Shown: positions 39,937 to 51,611, counted from the first letter of the stretch. The stretch is 64,000 nucleotides of DNA from Sanderia malayensis (GCA_013076295.1 RQOL01000824.1:3596001-3660000); one strand, 5' to 3'. Numbers and translations: made by a program. The notes: a model not told the origin generated them from the sequence alone.

Positions 39937-41408
39937 ATGAAGTTCACCATAGCGTTTATCATTGCCATTGGCATAGCACTGGCCTGTTCTGCACCAATAA
40001 GCGAACAAGAAGCAAGCCAAGAAGCTTCAGTTGTCAACGATATTGAACAAGAAGGTCAAAAGCGAAACGTTGCTTCAGAAATCAAGCCAAAAGAGGATGG
40101 TAAGTCGTTTTAAGTAGACTATGTGGCCATAAAGTTTCATTTTTAGATCCTTCCCGGGTGTATTAACTGGCCATTTTAATATTTTCTTGCGTCATAATCG
40201 GATGTTGTCTTGCCAGAAGATGAAGATGATGACGACGATGATGATGATGATGATGATGATAAAAATGTAAAACCTACTCAACAACAACCACCACCACAAC
40301 AGCAACCACAACAACCAGCACAGAACCCAGCCGCACCACAACAGCCAGCACCTCAACAACAACCACAACAAGTCCCACCACAACAACCACAACAGCCACA
40401 ACAACAACAACAAGAAGATGACGAAGAAGAAAAGGAAGACGGTGACGATAAGAATGATGAAGAAGAAGATGAAGATGAGGAAGATGATGATGAAGAAGAT
40501 GGTGGTGATAAGAAAAAAGCTAAAAAAGTTGAAAAGAAGAAGGAGTCAGAAGGGTAAGAAAAAAAGCATTATTTATATTCAATCCGAAAATACAAAGTGT
40601 GCATTACTAGGCAGGTATGCTTAATAAGTATATGCACTGATGTATGCTTTGCAAGCAAGCGAGGTTTAGAGTTTAAGGCAAGGAATTTGAGGTGAGGGTG
40701 GAAAGCAGTTATTAATGAAACCAAACGCAAACGGTTGCTTGAAATTGCAACACATGTAGAATAACATAAATAAATTCGAAAGAAGAGCTTTAAATGATGA
40801 AAATATAACAATGACAGTTACAGCCAATACAAATACATTTACGAAACTCACAGTGACCCTTTAATCGGCATACAACAAGGTAGAACTTTAGAAACAATAG
40901 ATCCATGTTAACTTGTAGTGACCAAAGACATGGCCTAGGATATGGACACGAATACGGACATGGTAACGGAAACGGACATGGGTACGGACTTGGGCATGGG
41001 TACGGACACGGACATGTTGTAAACAGTGAACCACTCGCCCCATTCGACGAACACTATGTTGCCCCAGCAACACACGAAGTAGCCCACACGAACGTTCATA
41101 TCGGACACAACGGACACGCAGCAGGTCACCATGGTGGTAGTCACCATGGAGCTGGTCATCATGGTTGGAATCACCATGGAGACGGACATCATGGACAGCA
41201 TCACGTGGTTGATCTCCACCATCAACATGTTGCAGAACCAGCCAAAGTTGTCCACGTGCTCCACGACGAGCCACTACAACACCATGGGCACCATGGGGTT
41301 CACGTACAATATGGTCATCATGGAGGTCACCACGGAGGTCACCATGGAGGCCACCATGGAGGCCACCATGGAGGTCATCATGGAATGGGACACGCTGGAC
41401 ACGTTTAA
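39937..41408 (+). CDS. Secreted acidic / Gln-Pro / His-Gly-rich protein B, three exons
   Basis: Exons 39937-40099, 40217-40553 and 40919-41408 (phases 1 and 2) give 329 residues. Exon 1 is a signal peptide (MKFTIAFIIAIGIALACS) followed by APISEQEAS. Exon 2 opens with a run of about 12 Asp after EDE, then a Gln/Pro segment (QQPAQNPAAPQQPAP), then a Glu/Asp/Lys block. Exon 3 starts DQRHGLGYGHEYGHG, continues with GHGYG repeats, has a less biased middle (PFDEHYVAPATHEVAHTNVH), and ends in HHGG repeats and GHV. The order signal-APIS-acidic-His/Gly is the same as in gene A. Acid-rich secreted proteins occur in biomineral matrices, and His/Gly repeats in metal-cured structural proteins; which applies here is unknown. 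AATAAA at 41428-41433 can end this form. Confidence 0.85.
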
Positions 41409-41788
41409 GAAAATGATCACGACAATGAATAAATGGATTCATTATCAAAACCTCTCACCCATTGAAAGAGAATTGAACAGAAAACTGACAAATATGACTA
41501 AATGACAGACTAAGCACTGAATACTTTATCCGTAATATATGTAGATATTGACTTGCTATAAATTGCTGCAAGCTTAAAGTGTTTGCTCTGACAAACGGCA
41601 AAGGCTTTTGGAAATCTGTAAGGTTTGCATGTAGACGCAAGCTCAGTATAATGTGGTATCATATTATGGTAATTGTTGCATGAATAGTCAGATCATATGT
41701 TGTAAATGGAAGAAATAAAATGTCAACTAAGTGTGAATTCTTTTAGAACTTAAAGAGAATGCTTGATAATCTGCTTCCATTCAAATAG

Positions 41789-42209
41789 CAAACAGAGACA
41801 CGGCTTGGGACATGGTTACGGTGGATACGGCGGACATGATGGTGGATATGGATTTGGACATCATGGTGGATTTGGTGGAGGACATGGTGGATACGGCGGA
41901 CATCATGGTGGACACCACGCCTTCGGCGGTCATCATGGCGGTGGATACGGTGGACACCATGGTGGTGGATATGGCGGTCACAATGGCGGTGGATATGGCG
42001 GTGGATACGGCGGTCACCATGGTGGTGGATACGGCGGTCACCATGGTGGTGGATACGGGGGTCACCACGGTGGTGGATACGGCGGACATCATGGCGGTGG
42101 ATTCGGTGGGCATCATGGCGGATATGGTGGTGGATATGGACATCATGCTGAGCCGTCGCAAGACGCACAGGTTGAAGAAGCAACAGAAAAGGAATCACAG
42201 GCTCAGTAG
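41789..42209 (+). CDS. Second His-Gly-rich terminal exon, alternative 3' exon of gene B or remnant gene
   Basis: This is a 421-bp exon after the acceptor TTCAAATAG. It is in phase 2, so it fits the exon-2 donor of gene B at 40553 exactly. It begins KQRHGLGHGYGGYGG, clearly related to DQRHGLGYGHEYGHG of the preceding exon, then carries about ten HHGGGYGG repeats and ends in an acidic tail. No signal-peptide exon lies between 41408 and 41789. Splicing onto gene B exon 2 would give a 306-residue form with a different tail. Two AATAAA sites (41428 and about 41714) between the exons would allow the choice to be made by polyadenylation. Alternatively it is the last exon of a duplicated gene that lost its 5' part. 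Confidence 0.7.
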
Positions 42210-43132
42210 CTTATTGACTCGGAATTACCAACATAAAAACATGGAACTAGAAACTATGGAACTAGAATCCAATCAAGACTCTCTGATGCTAAGCATTTTT
42301 TTACATATTTTACGCATGTCATTCCAATACTTTTGCGTTGTTAAGCTGAGCGTCGTTCGGTTAGCAACGCTGTGGTGACATTAAGTATGAAAAATAGAAC
42401 ACAAACTTACATTTGTTGAAGTATTTCTTCTGAAAATAACTTTCATTCTTTCGTATGTATTACTATCATCTAAAGAAACAAACGAAATTAGATTAAGCTC
42501 TCCATGTGACAACAATACAATACTTCTGTTCTAAAAAGTAAAGAAATCAAAGTAAAATTCAGTAAGCATTCCATAAATTGCACAAAAATGATGGATGTTA
42601 AGTATGGCTGGATCGATGGGTGATATGTTGTTGTTCAGTGGCATGGCGAAACATGTTGCAGGGGTTGCTGTAGTGGCTATGTAAGTATGAACTGATTGCC
42701 ATAGTCAGCGGCTTGTAGCACATGATAGATACAAAACAAGAGAAGACAACAAGGAATCTGACTAAAATAATACATCTCTGCTTTCTGCTTAATTTAATGC
42801 AGGACATTTCTAAAAAATGTCTGGCAAAAACATTGTACAGGTAATTAAGCAACTTTATTAACTAATTTCGTGTTTATTTGAGTTTGTGCTAAATTGTCAT
42901 ACTAGGAGCATGTGCGAAAACCATGATGGACTATGACAGACCATAATATACCATGGTAGACATGATGGGCCATGGTAGACCACGACAGACAACGACAGAC
43001 CATGATAAGCCATGATAGACCACGACAGACTACGACATACACGCATAGACAACGAAAGGCCACGATAAACTATGATTCACCAATGATCGTGTTATGTAAG
43101 GGACGTTTGCTTTTGATGTGATTGTGCAAGAA
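42210..43132. other. Gap between convergent genes
   Basis: No gene. It contains a degenerate minisatellite (42918-43062) and, on the minus strand, AATAAA-type signals near 42854 and 42872 for the gene that ends at 43133. Confidence 0.55.
42918..43062. repeat. Degenerate AGACCATGATAG / AGACCACGACAG minisatellite
   Basis: Units of about 10-20 bp built from CATGATGG, GACCATGG and GACCACGACAGAC recur between 42918 and 43062. Several units differ by C/T at CG positions. Confidence 0.8.
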
Positions 43133-44956
43133 TTAAAAGCCATAACCAAGAGGTGCATGTCCGTGTCCAGCGCCCCAAGATCCAGCAACTCCACCAGTTG
43201 AATGAGGATCATGTCCGGGCCAAACGTCAAATCCACCGTGATGAGGCATGGGACTGCCGTGGTGTTCCATCACAGGGTGATGCTCGATAACGGGATGGTG
43301 TTCGAGATGATGCTCTTCGGGATGGTGCACGTGGTCAATGTGCACATTGACAGGGACAGCAGGGTGGTGGGGTGCGGTGAGGTGAAGATGGTCGTCATGG
43401 TGGCCGTGGTCGAAGGGAAGGCCGGGGTGGTGGGGTGGCAGACCAACAGCGTGTGTGTGATGGAAGTCACCGTGAACTGGGATGTCGGCGCCGTGTTGGC
43501 GATGGCTGTGCGAAAGAGGAGGAGGCACATGGCATTCTTCAAAGTAGTCAGCGTTAGGCCAAAAGTACCAAGCAAGGTTCCCGTCGCGGCATTCTAGTTT
43601 GCCACAGACGTCTTCGTAGGCTTGTTTGCCGTGCTCAACCTTTTTATCGTTGTATTTGCATTCCCTAGAGCAAATTAAGCAGTCACGTAAAACTAAGGCA
43701 CAAGAGCGATATGGTGCTATTAGGCCCACAGCCAAGAGCATCAGATGTAGTTCAACAAAGCGAAATGAAAACGAGGTGGAAGATGTGATAAAAATGTAAA
43801 TTAAAATTAATTTCAGGAGGATTGAATATTTTCAGACTTACTTTCCGCTTTCTTTTCCTCTTTTTGCAAGTTCACCTGTAGCAGACTTCTTCTTGCCTGC
43901 CTCGTCAACCGGAGGACTTTCTGAATTTCCATTGGGACTGCTGGCAGTATTATGTTTTTTAGTATGTGTGAACTCATCGTTGTTATCTTCCTCTGACCCA
44001 CCACTGTCCTCATTTTCTCCAGCTTCTCCCGTTGCCTCTGCGCCAGCATCATTTGAACCACTGTCCTCATTTTCTCCAGGGCCTCCTGTCGCCTCTGCGC
44101 CAGCATCACTTGAACCACTATCCTCGTTACCTCCAGTGCCTCCCGTTGCCTCGGCACCAGCATCATTTGAACCACTATCCTCGTTACCTCCAGTGCCTCC
44201 CGTTGCCTCTGCACCAGCATCATTTGAACCACTATCTTCGTTACCTCCAGTGCCTCCGGTTGCCTCGGCACCAGCATCATTTGAACCACTATCCTCGTTA
44301 CCTCCAGTGCCTCCGGTTGCCTCGGCACCAGCATCATTTGAACCACTATCTTCGTTACCTCCAGTGCCTCCCGTTGCCTCTGCACCAGCATCATTTGAAC
44401 CACTATCCTCGTTACCTCCAGTGCCTCCGGTTGCCTCGGCACCAGCATCATTTGAACCACTATCCTCGTTACCTCCAGTGCCTCCGGTTCCTTCTGCTCC
44501 AGCATCATTTGAGCCACTATCCTCACTACCTCCAGTGCCTCCCGTTGCCTCTGCACCAGCATCATTTGAACCACTATCTTCGTTACCTCCAGTGCCTCCC
44601 GTTGCCTCTGCACCAGCATCATTTGAACCACTATCTTCGTTACCTCCAGTGCCTCCCGTTGCCTCTGCACCAGCATCATTTGAACCACTATCCTCGTTAC
44701 CTCCAGTGCCTCCAGTTGCCTCGGCACCAGCATCATTTGAACCACTATCCTCGTTACCTCCAGTGCCTCCCGTTGCCTCTGCACCAGCATCATTTGAGCC
44801 ACTGTCCTCATTCTCTCCAGGACCTCCTGCTGTATCACCTCCATCATTGCCAGCATCTTCACCAGGGCCATCGCTCTTTTTGCTGGAAATTGGAGCCGCC
44901 AAGACAGATGCTACACACCAGCAGATAAGCAGGCACATTACCAATGAACGTCTCAT
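43133..44956 (-). CDS. Secreted repeat protein C: APIS + 19-residue repeats + 4-Cys/His-rich domain
   Basis: Exons 44956-43842 and 43664-43133 join in phase 2 (GGAAA/GTAAGT; TTTGCTCTAG/G), giving 548 residues. The start is MRRSLVMCLLICWCVASVLA followed by APISSKKSDG, chosen over an upstream in-frame Met because it begins the signal peptide. Residues about 45-325 are 14 to 15 copies of a 19-residue unit (GNEDSGSNDAGAEATGG), rich in Gly, Asp and Glu. After a basic stretch the splice leads into KECKYNDKKVEHGKQAY, VCGKLECRDG and YFEECHVPPP: four cysteines spaced like the first half of a VWC-type module. A His/Pro-rich tail follows (EHHPVIEHHPVMEHH) and ends in GAGHGHAPLGYGF. It is on the opposite strand to genes A and B but has the same module order and junction phase. 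Confidence 0.82.
43995..44825 (-). repeat. 57-bp coding minisatellite, about 14 copies
   Basis: The unit is 57 bp (19 codons) and highly uniform; variation is mostly silent (CCC/CCG, TCT/TCG), plus a few replacements (GSED, EGT, SSD). Long antisense frames (43893-45008 and 44032-44928) are by-products of the period being a multiple of three. Confidence 0.95.
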
Positions 44957-45060
44957 ATCGGCAGTTTTCCTAATTTCCCCAAACCTACGAAGCATAATCA
45001 CAACATAATCAAGGTATTATAAAAAAATGCAGAGAGAATAGAATACGCTAAACATGGCAT

Positions 45061-45068
45061 TTTATATA
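45061..45068 (-). promoter_or_regulatory. TATA box of gene C
   Basis: TATATAAA on the minus strand, 105 bp before the chosen start codon. Confidence 0.5.
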
Positions 45069-47278
45069 AGGAAATATTTTACGTGTCTTTTCCAATTCGT
45101 TCAGTTTTTGCGGAAAACAGAAACTTTCTCTCAAATTTGTAAAAACTGAGAAATTTTTTCAAATCAGGAGAGCAATTTAAAATGAAAATAGTCAACTGCT
45201 GAGCAATCCAGGTATTATTAACACATCATTTGGTCCAGAACAAACACATATTGTTTCAGACATGCTCCATATTTAATTCTACGCTTATTTCCACATTCCT
45301 TCGCTTATATTTCAATAATATTCTATCGGAAATTGCATGTAAAACAGCGAAATAAATTCACAATCAACTGCGGGGAAACAAAATGAATCAAACGAAAATA
45401 AACAAGTAGCTGGTCAATAAATAGCAACACTTTATGATTTCAATGCAGTACTTACCAAGTTTACTTCAATCTGAGAAATATTTGTAAACAAGACGAGAAT
45501 AATAATACGAAAGTAAGGCTTGCGCAACTTTCACAATTAGTTTCAGGTCAGATACATGCAATATTCATCGAGCAGCGACTGATCGTAAACAATACCCGAC
45601 CTGTTGTCATTACACTTTGACTTATCTGGCGAATAAGTACTGCCTATTGGTAGTTTACAAAAAAGGAAAGGAAATGTTTGATTTTATCGTTTTATCAACT
45701 GGGGAAGAGGGGACATGTTATCATGTCTGGGGCTTTGGTTTTGAATTCCTTACAATGCCAGAAAACTCCAAACCCTTGAGAAGAGCCTGGAAAAATATGT
45801 TGCTTGACAAGATCAGGATTAAGTTGAATAAATAGAGTTGCATTTGCAAAAGAACTTTGTTATTAGCAGATCAGCATTGCTATTATTATCGCAAACCTGG
45901 TTATCAACACAAGAATGTTGTTATTAGCACAAGAAATTTATTATTAGCACAAGAAATTTGTTACTAGCACAAACGCTTTGCTGTTAGCACAAGGGTATTG
46001 TCGACATATTCAAGTTTCATTGTTACAGACATGTTGTAGTAAACAAAACATTAGCCTTATTCTAAATGCCAAAGGAGCAACAGACGGCCCTGAAAACATG
46101 TTACAAAAGTGACCTTTGTTGACTGAATTTTATCATCCGTTTTGCATTTCGCATTACTACAGGATAGAGCGGTCAGTTACAGGTGGTTAAATACGGTATA
46201 TTGATTTAGAGATCGTTGGATCATACCAGTAGTGGTCGCGCGAGACGCCAGCCTAATTTCTTTCTGAATACCAAAAGCATATAGAGTATCATGAAGTCTA
46301 ATTGTAAATAAAAATATATGGTCGAAAACAAAGACATTGAATAACAAGAGGTATGCAACTCATATCACATTTAGAGTATTAAATAATATATTTAACTTAT
46401 GAATTTCCAATGCATCGCATTTTGTTTGTTTGTTGAATGTTAGAAAACTTGGTAAAGGTTAAAGGAAGTCTCTGCAATATTATAATGCTAACATGGTTGT
46501 TATTTCTAAAGCGCTGTCTCCACACTGGAGTACGATTGAGAATTGTGACTTTCCTTAGCTCGTAAACTACAGTTAGCATAGGTCCATGAATCAAATATTT
46601 TCATCAGTTTTAAGAAATCAATGCAGGAAGCTCGTTGTTAGTTTATAGTGTATGCAGTATGTACCATTGTAATTGAAAATTCGCGCATCTGAACATTCAA
46701 CATACGCGTCCCCAAGCCATCGAGTTTTGAAATATAAAGAAAGAAAGCTTATTAGAGGCTCTGGAGCAATGATAACGGATCATTTTCAAGTCCTGGTAAA
46801 TCAATTTCATGATTTGTACTTCAGGGACAAAGTGTTGTTCGCGAGCATACGTCATTGGGAGCTGCCCGCGCGAATTGCAAGCTAATGAATTGCGATATAT
46901 TCAAGTGAAAACATGGAAAGAGTGTTAAAGGAATTTGCGAAGTTGCAAAGCTCTATATTTTCGAAATTGTTGTAAACAGGAGACTCGAATGAATAGAATT
47001 ATACAACTCGCGAGTGATATTTCCAATAATTTCTTAAATTGGTTTTCTTGAACTAGGCCAATTTCTGTTGGTTAGTAAAAGCAATTGAAAAACGTCTTAA
47101 ACCAATCAAATGTTCCAAAATAGTAGTACATTTTATAAGAGGGTTTTTGAACAATGTCATAAATTCAATGCTGCAACCCAAGTGTTCTTGGCGAATAAAT
47201 GAATAATTGTAAGAAATATTCTTGGCGACTAAATGAATAATTGCAAGAAATAACGTCAAATTGTCTTCCTTACAGCAC
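45069..47278. other. Intergenic, no gene seen
   Basis: It contains a 20-bp tandem repeat (45898-46000). Short frames at 45617-45835 and 46673-46885 have no signal peptide, domain or splice context. TTGTCTTCCTTACAG ending at 47275 is a good acceptor for the next gene. Confidence 0.5.
45898..46000. repeat. 20-bp tandem repeat, about 5 copies
   Basis: The unit TTGTTATTAGCACAAGAAAT is repeated with substitutions; outlying half copies start near 45857. Confidence 0.9.
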
Positions 47279-47512
47279 ATGGCACGCTTTGGTGGAACAA
47301 TAGTAGTTCTTCTGCTATTGTCTCCGATCTTCTCTGCTGCACATATTGGCTTCAATTCGAACGAAAATAGAGAGCTGTCAGATGAAGAGATTAACCGCTT
47401 TCTTGTCCCTATGATACGACTACCGCGTGACAATAGCCCGACGTTTGAAGGACCTTACGACTCGCGTGAACAAGATGGGTTGAAATCAATCGATGTTTGG
47501 AGCCAAGCTTGA
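47279..47512 (+). CDS. Small secreted protein, 77 residues
   Basis: MARFGGTIVVLLLLSPIFSA forms a clear signal peptide. The mature part of about 56 residues contains ELSDEEINRFLVPMIRLPRD, then PTFEGPYDSREQDG, and ends DVWSQA. There is no cysteine and no obvious dibasic cleavage site. The start follows a strong acceptor (CCTTACAG/CACATGG), so an upstream non-coding exon is likely. AATAAA near 47757 may be the poly(A) signal. I do not recognise the family. It could be a short matrix or peptide precursor, and it lies next to the APIS cluster without sharing the APIS motif. Confidence 0.6.
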   Translation: MARFGGTIVVLLLLSPIFSAAHIGFNSNENRELSDEEINRFLVPMIRLPRDNSPTFEGPYDSREQDGLKSIDVWSQA

Positions 47513-47924
47513 GAAAACTGACATACGTGGGACGCAAGTTGAATTAGAGGGGCAGCAAAACTTAACACAACTGACTCACGTTTGCATGTACAGTGACTGA
47601 ATGTAGTACAACATGTATATAAAATAATTGTAAATAATATATTAGGGACTGACTAACTGACGACCAGCTGCCAACTTTTGTTTCCGTTTTAAACTGGAAA
47701 CATTTTTGGAAAGTCAAGAAAAAGTTCACAAAGTAATTAACTTCAGTAATTATTAATAATAAAGTAATGTAAGTTTTTGCAAATGTTTTATATATTTCTA
47801 CAACATAGAATTACAATTTTGATGGTGTAAATTTTTATAGCTGTAAGTTTCAAGACAAATGCACCATACATTGGTACACAAGCAAAACAAACGCTGATCT
47901 GATGAATATTATTCTGCATTCAAC

Positions 47925-48185
47925 TCATCTTTTCCCGCCACGCGGCGATGACCTATGTATCCCATTATGCCCCAGCATATGCACGCGCTTTACTCTGATC
48001 GGCCCTTCGCGGATAAAATATGGCGGAAAGTTAAAAATCTTCTTTTGAACAGTCTTCTTCGCAGCCTCGTTCTCAATACCATGACCGTAATACCAAGAGC
48101 AAAGCCTGTAGATGTCATACATCAAAGATAAATAAATTAAAAACAGCGATATGGCCAGGAAGGTCTCGTGATAGCTGCCTGCCAT
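47925..48185 (-). CDS. Hypothetical small membrane protein, 86 residues
   Basis: The frame starts MAGSYHETFLAISLFLIYLS, an uncharged stretch long enough for one membrane helix or an uncleaved signal anchor. It continues with two aromatic-rich segments (YRLCSWYYGHG) and a basic C-terminus ending RGGKR. Coding potential rests only on the hydrophobic N-terminus and the lack of overlap with a better candidate. I do not recognise it, and it may be chance. Confidence 0.3.
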   Translation of the reverse strand: MAGSYHETFLAISLFLIYLSLMYDIYRLCSWYYGHGIENEAAKKTVQKKIFNFPPYFIREGPIRVKRVHMLGHNGIHRSSPRGGKR

Positions 48186-49544
48186 GTCTGTTTTATTCCG
48201 TTATAGTCTGTCTTTTAATTCAAGCGGTTTTTCGTTGAACGTCGACAGCAGATGTTTCTGTTTTGCACAATAAGGTAAATTCTTTGCTTCACTATAGACT
48301 GCAGTAAGAATATCACAGAACTGTTTGAGAAATTATGGCTTTGACATTGAATACTTCCAAACTGAAATTAGTTCACTTTCTCTGTTTCTTTGTTGATTGC
48401 TTTTCAGTTGTTGAGGGAACTTTTTTCAAGCCACCAAATTTCGATATTTTATTGATAAATTCTCAATGAGAACTAGCAAGTCAAAAGGTAAACCTCACTG
48501 CTCCTAAAATCTGGTTGCCTACGTGGTAAGTAAAACAAGGATGAATTACTAACGAAAAGCTTACAGAAGACGAAACAGCTCGGATATTCTTTTGGTAACA
48601 GCTCTTTACTTTGGAAATTGAATAGCTGCTTCTCAAAACATTTCCACGGCCAAGCTTGCAAGAATTGAATTAAGTTAAGAAGCAATCAATCAATTGAAAT
48701 TGGATCTTTAATTATCTTTGTTGAATGAAGCCGTTGTCGTTGTTGCAAAATAACGGCCAAGCTTTGTTTTATTATCTTTAAACACCAGCTTATCGCAAAA
48801 TGGCTTGTGTGCTTAAACTCATAAATGTCCACATTGTTTTGAACATTTCAATTCGCCATGAAACTTTAAGTGCTTAGTTAAATTCTTCCTTGCCTGATAC
48901 TCTGAACTTCTTAAGTGACATCAAGATTTCTGATGGTTCAATCTGATGAAACACAAACTTGGCCAGCTCACAAAACAATGTTTTCAACAATTTGTCTGAT
49001 GGTTTTGAACAACGCAACTTATATCTTGCAACTTCCAATGCGAACTATCCAATTTATTTCGCCAACTTGAGCTCCTCTTTGAGTTTTATATCCTCAACTA
49101 TGCCCACAATTTACGATGACTTGATACCTAATTACTTGAATCTAGCAGCAGCATGTTTACCTGTACAAACGAGATATCCCATCCTTCTTTGCCTGAATAA
49201 GCCATGAACATCAACCTGCAAACATGAGAAATTTCTTCAACTTTGTAACTCTTCTCAATGCACCTGTTTGCTTTCTCTCTTTTCCCGCGCTTTCTCGCCC
49301 AAATTGTCGATTCCCTGCTGCGCACACCAATCTACGATTAATTGTCCTTTTCAGTTCAAATTAAAATAAGCTGATCATCATTCGGTGACGCGAACGGCTG
49401 CTTTTCACCCACGCAAAGGAAAATGAGATTATTTTATTTTGTCTTGCTGTGCTTTCCCTTTCTTTAACTCACATTGCTTTCCAACATTCTATTCAGCAAA
49501 GTTAGCTTCGTGAGCTTGCAATTGTGACGAGGTTGCTTGGGCTT

Positions 49545-49591
49545 AGTTGTTGTGGTTGTTGTGGCTGTTGTTGTTGTTGTGGTTGTTGTTA
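49545..49591. repeat. (GTT)n microsatellite
   Basis: Interrupted GTT/GGTT tract; it creates a poly-Thr frame on the minus strand that is not a gene. Confidence 0.85.
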
Positions 49592-50718
49592 TCGTGCAAT
49601 TGCGATCAAAATTGAGGAGTCGAGAGAGTATATGTGAGTACTTGATTTGGTCGAGCGATTGTTGTGGGCCGTCGAGTCGAGACATATTGTGATTATCGAG
49701 TTAGATAAAAAAGCAAAATGTTTGCTTTATCCTCTTCGTGTGTGCTCTGGACACTGACTGCCGGAGTCCGTATTTGGGAAACAAACATTCCGTAAGTTGC
49801 CCGTGACTTGAGTAGAATTAATAAAATGACAATTTTTCCCACACTTTGCTGGCTATCTTCACTTGACCAAATCGTACCTGAATGTTTTGACTCCTCATTC
49901 TGTAGATACAAGGTTGTGCTTGCTTTAACCCGCGTATGTCTCGCGGAATTCCGCAGGTTAGCATCCAGTGACTCAACTCTATGTAATTGGGGAACTGGGA
50001 CTTACGCGGGGAATGAAAATAACAAATCTGCTCTCATGATACTAAAATTATAAATTATATAGATTTTCATTTTATTATTATTACTCATTATAATTGACAA
50101 CTTCACAATTAACAAATTGAAACCCGCGATTATGGAGTATTGGACATAATAATCAAAGAGGACTGGTTATTTTTGTAGCTAAACTGGGATTTAAAATGAA
50201 AGACGCACATACACATTTGAACCGGGATTTCGTGAGATCTGGATATGGTACTAATCTCGATGCAAATAATAGAAAGAAAAACACGAAGAAAAAAACTTGG
50301 ATCTTGTTGAAAATAAGGCACGTTGAATAATATTTATCTTCCAGTTTTGATTGAAAAGTACAGCTTCTCTTCAGTCGCGCAATGAAAATTTACAAGATTA
50401 TATCTACGCAAAATGATGCTTGTTTTCGGATCAAGAAACAAAGAAATGTTTAAAACATGCCCATCAATTATTCAATATCGCGAAGATTGACTTTGAATGG
50501 AGAATTGCTCAAATTTTACGTCACAAGGAAATAGCAGAGCAGCAGGTTATTAGGTACGAGTTATTGGAACAATGTTATTGAAGAATCAGGTTTGGAAAAA
50601 GAGAAAAGATTAACTAACCTCTGATTTGGTGCTGACAATTTTGTAAGCTTTTGAAGATTTGTGTTTACTAGCATTGTGACCACTTACAGGCATCCAGGTT
50701 TCAAATCAAGCGGACATT

Positions 50719-50798
50719 ACTTGGCTCTCGAGTGAACAACACTTGCCTTTCGAGTGAACAACACTTGGCTCTCGAGTGAACAACACTTGGCTCCTCAG
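50719..50798. repeat. 22-bp tandem repeat, 3.6 copies
   Basis: The unit ACTTGGCTCTCGAGTGAACA plus AC is repeated at 50719, 50741 and 50763, with a partial fourth copy. Confidence 0.93.
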
Positions 50799-51428
50799 TC
50801 AGAAAAAATTTGCTATCCCAATCGGCGAAGAACAGCCTAGATTGTAGAAAATATTATGGAAATTAAAATGGCTTTTAGAACTTTTTTACAATGGGTGGAT
50901 TATGGTATGTCTAAGTTTTTATTCATATGCCAAAAGGTGGTGTTACTGAGAGAAAGAACATTGGTGCGAAATACAACGATTAGAAGATATGGTTGAAAAT
51001 TTGACTCATCTTATTAGAAAAGAGTTTTTAAAGATTGTTGAATAGATGCATGAATAATGAAGACTTTTGCTCTTCGCAAAATAATATTTTCATTTCATTA
51101 ACATAATGACATAATGATAATGGTAATGGTGATAATAATGATGATGATGACTATATGACATATTACGTTTTGCAGATGTTTCAAAATGTAATTATTATAC
51201 ATTATAAACATATCTAAAAAAAGAACAAGACTCATATGACCCGCAAAACAAAAAAAACGTTTTAAATTTTAATCCAATTTATTACCAAAACAACTTCCAA
51301 AGAATCATTCAAAGCGAAGCTCCACAACCCCCAGTCATATTTACCGTTTCTCCTTCAAAATCAATACAAATTAAGAGCGAAACAGGGGTACCCGCTGCGA
51401 AGATTCTTACAATTACAAGAAGCAATAC

Positions 51429-51611
51429 AGTCAAATCTGTATAGTTCGAGCTCGTGTAATTCGAACTCTATCTAATTCGAACGAAATCTCTGTCCCGTCA
51501 AGGATCACCAATGAACCAATCCTTATAAAACGAACCTCGATAATTCGAACTTTTCGAAACTCGAACATTTTTCCGCTTCCCCAGGGTGTTCGAATTAAAC
51601 AGAGTTGACTG
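51429..51611. mobile_element. Tigger/pogo-like MITE, 183 bp, TA flanks
   Basis: The left end is CAGTCAAATCTGTATAGTTC and the right end complement CAGTCAACTCTGTTTAATTC. TA dinucleotides flank both sides (51427-51428 and 51612-51613). Internal TAATTCGAAC subrepeats are typical of these elements. Confidence 0.85.

Noticed and set aside
41743..42198. Minus-strand frames of HHHRDRRIHHH type over the His/Gly exons (also at 38080-38329 and 40888-41448)
   Set aside because: These are antisense products of GGY/CAY codon repeats; the plus strand has phase-matched splice sites.
43893..45008. Long plus-strand frame rich in PPVPPVASAPASFEPLSS (371 codons), and another at 44032-44928
   Set aside because: Both are antisense reflections of the 57-bp repeat in gene C. 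The minus strand has the signal peptide, splice sites and phase match.
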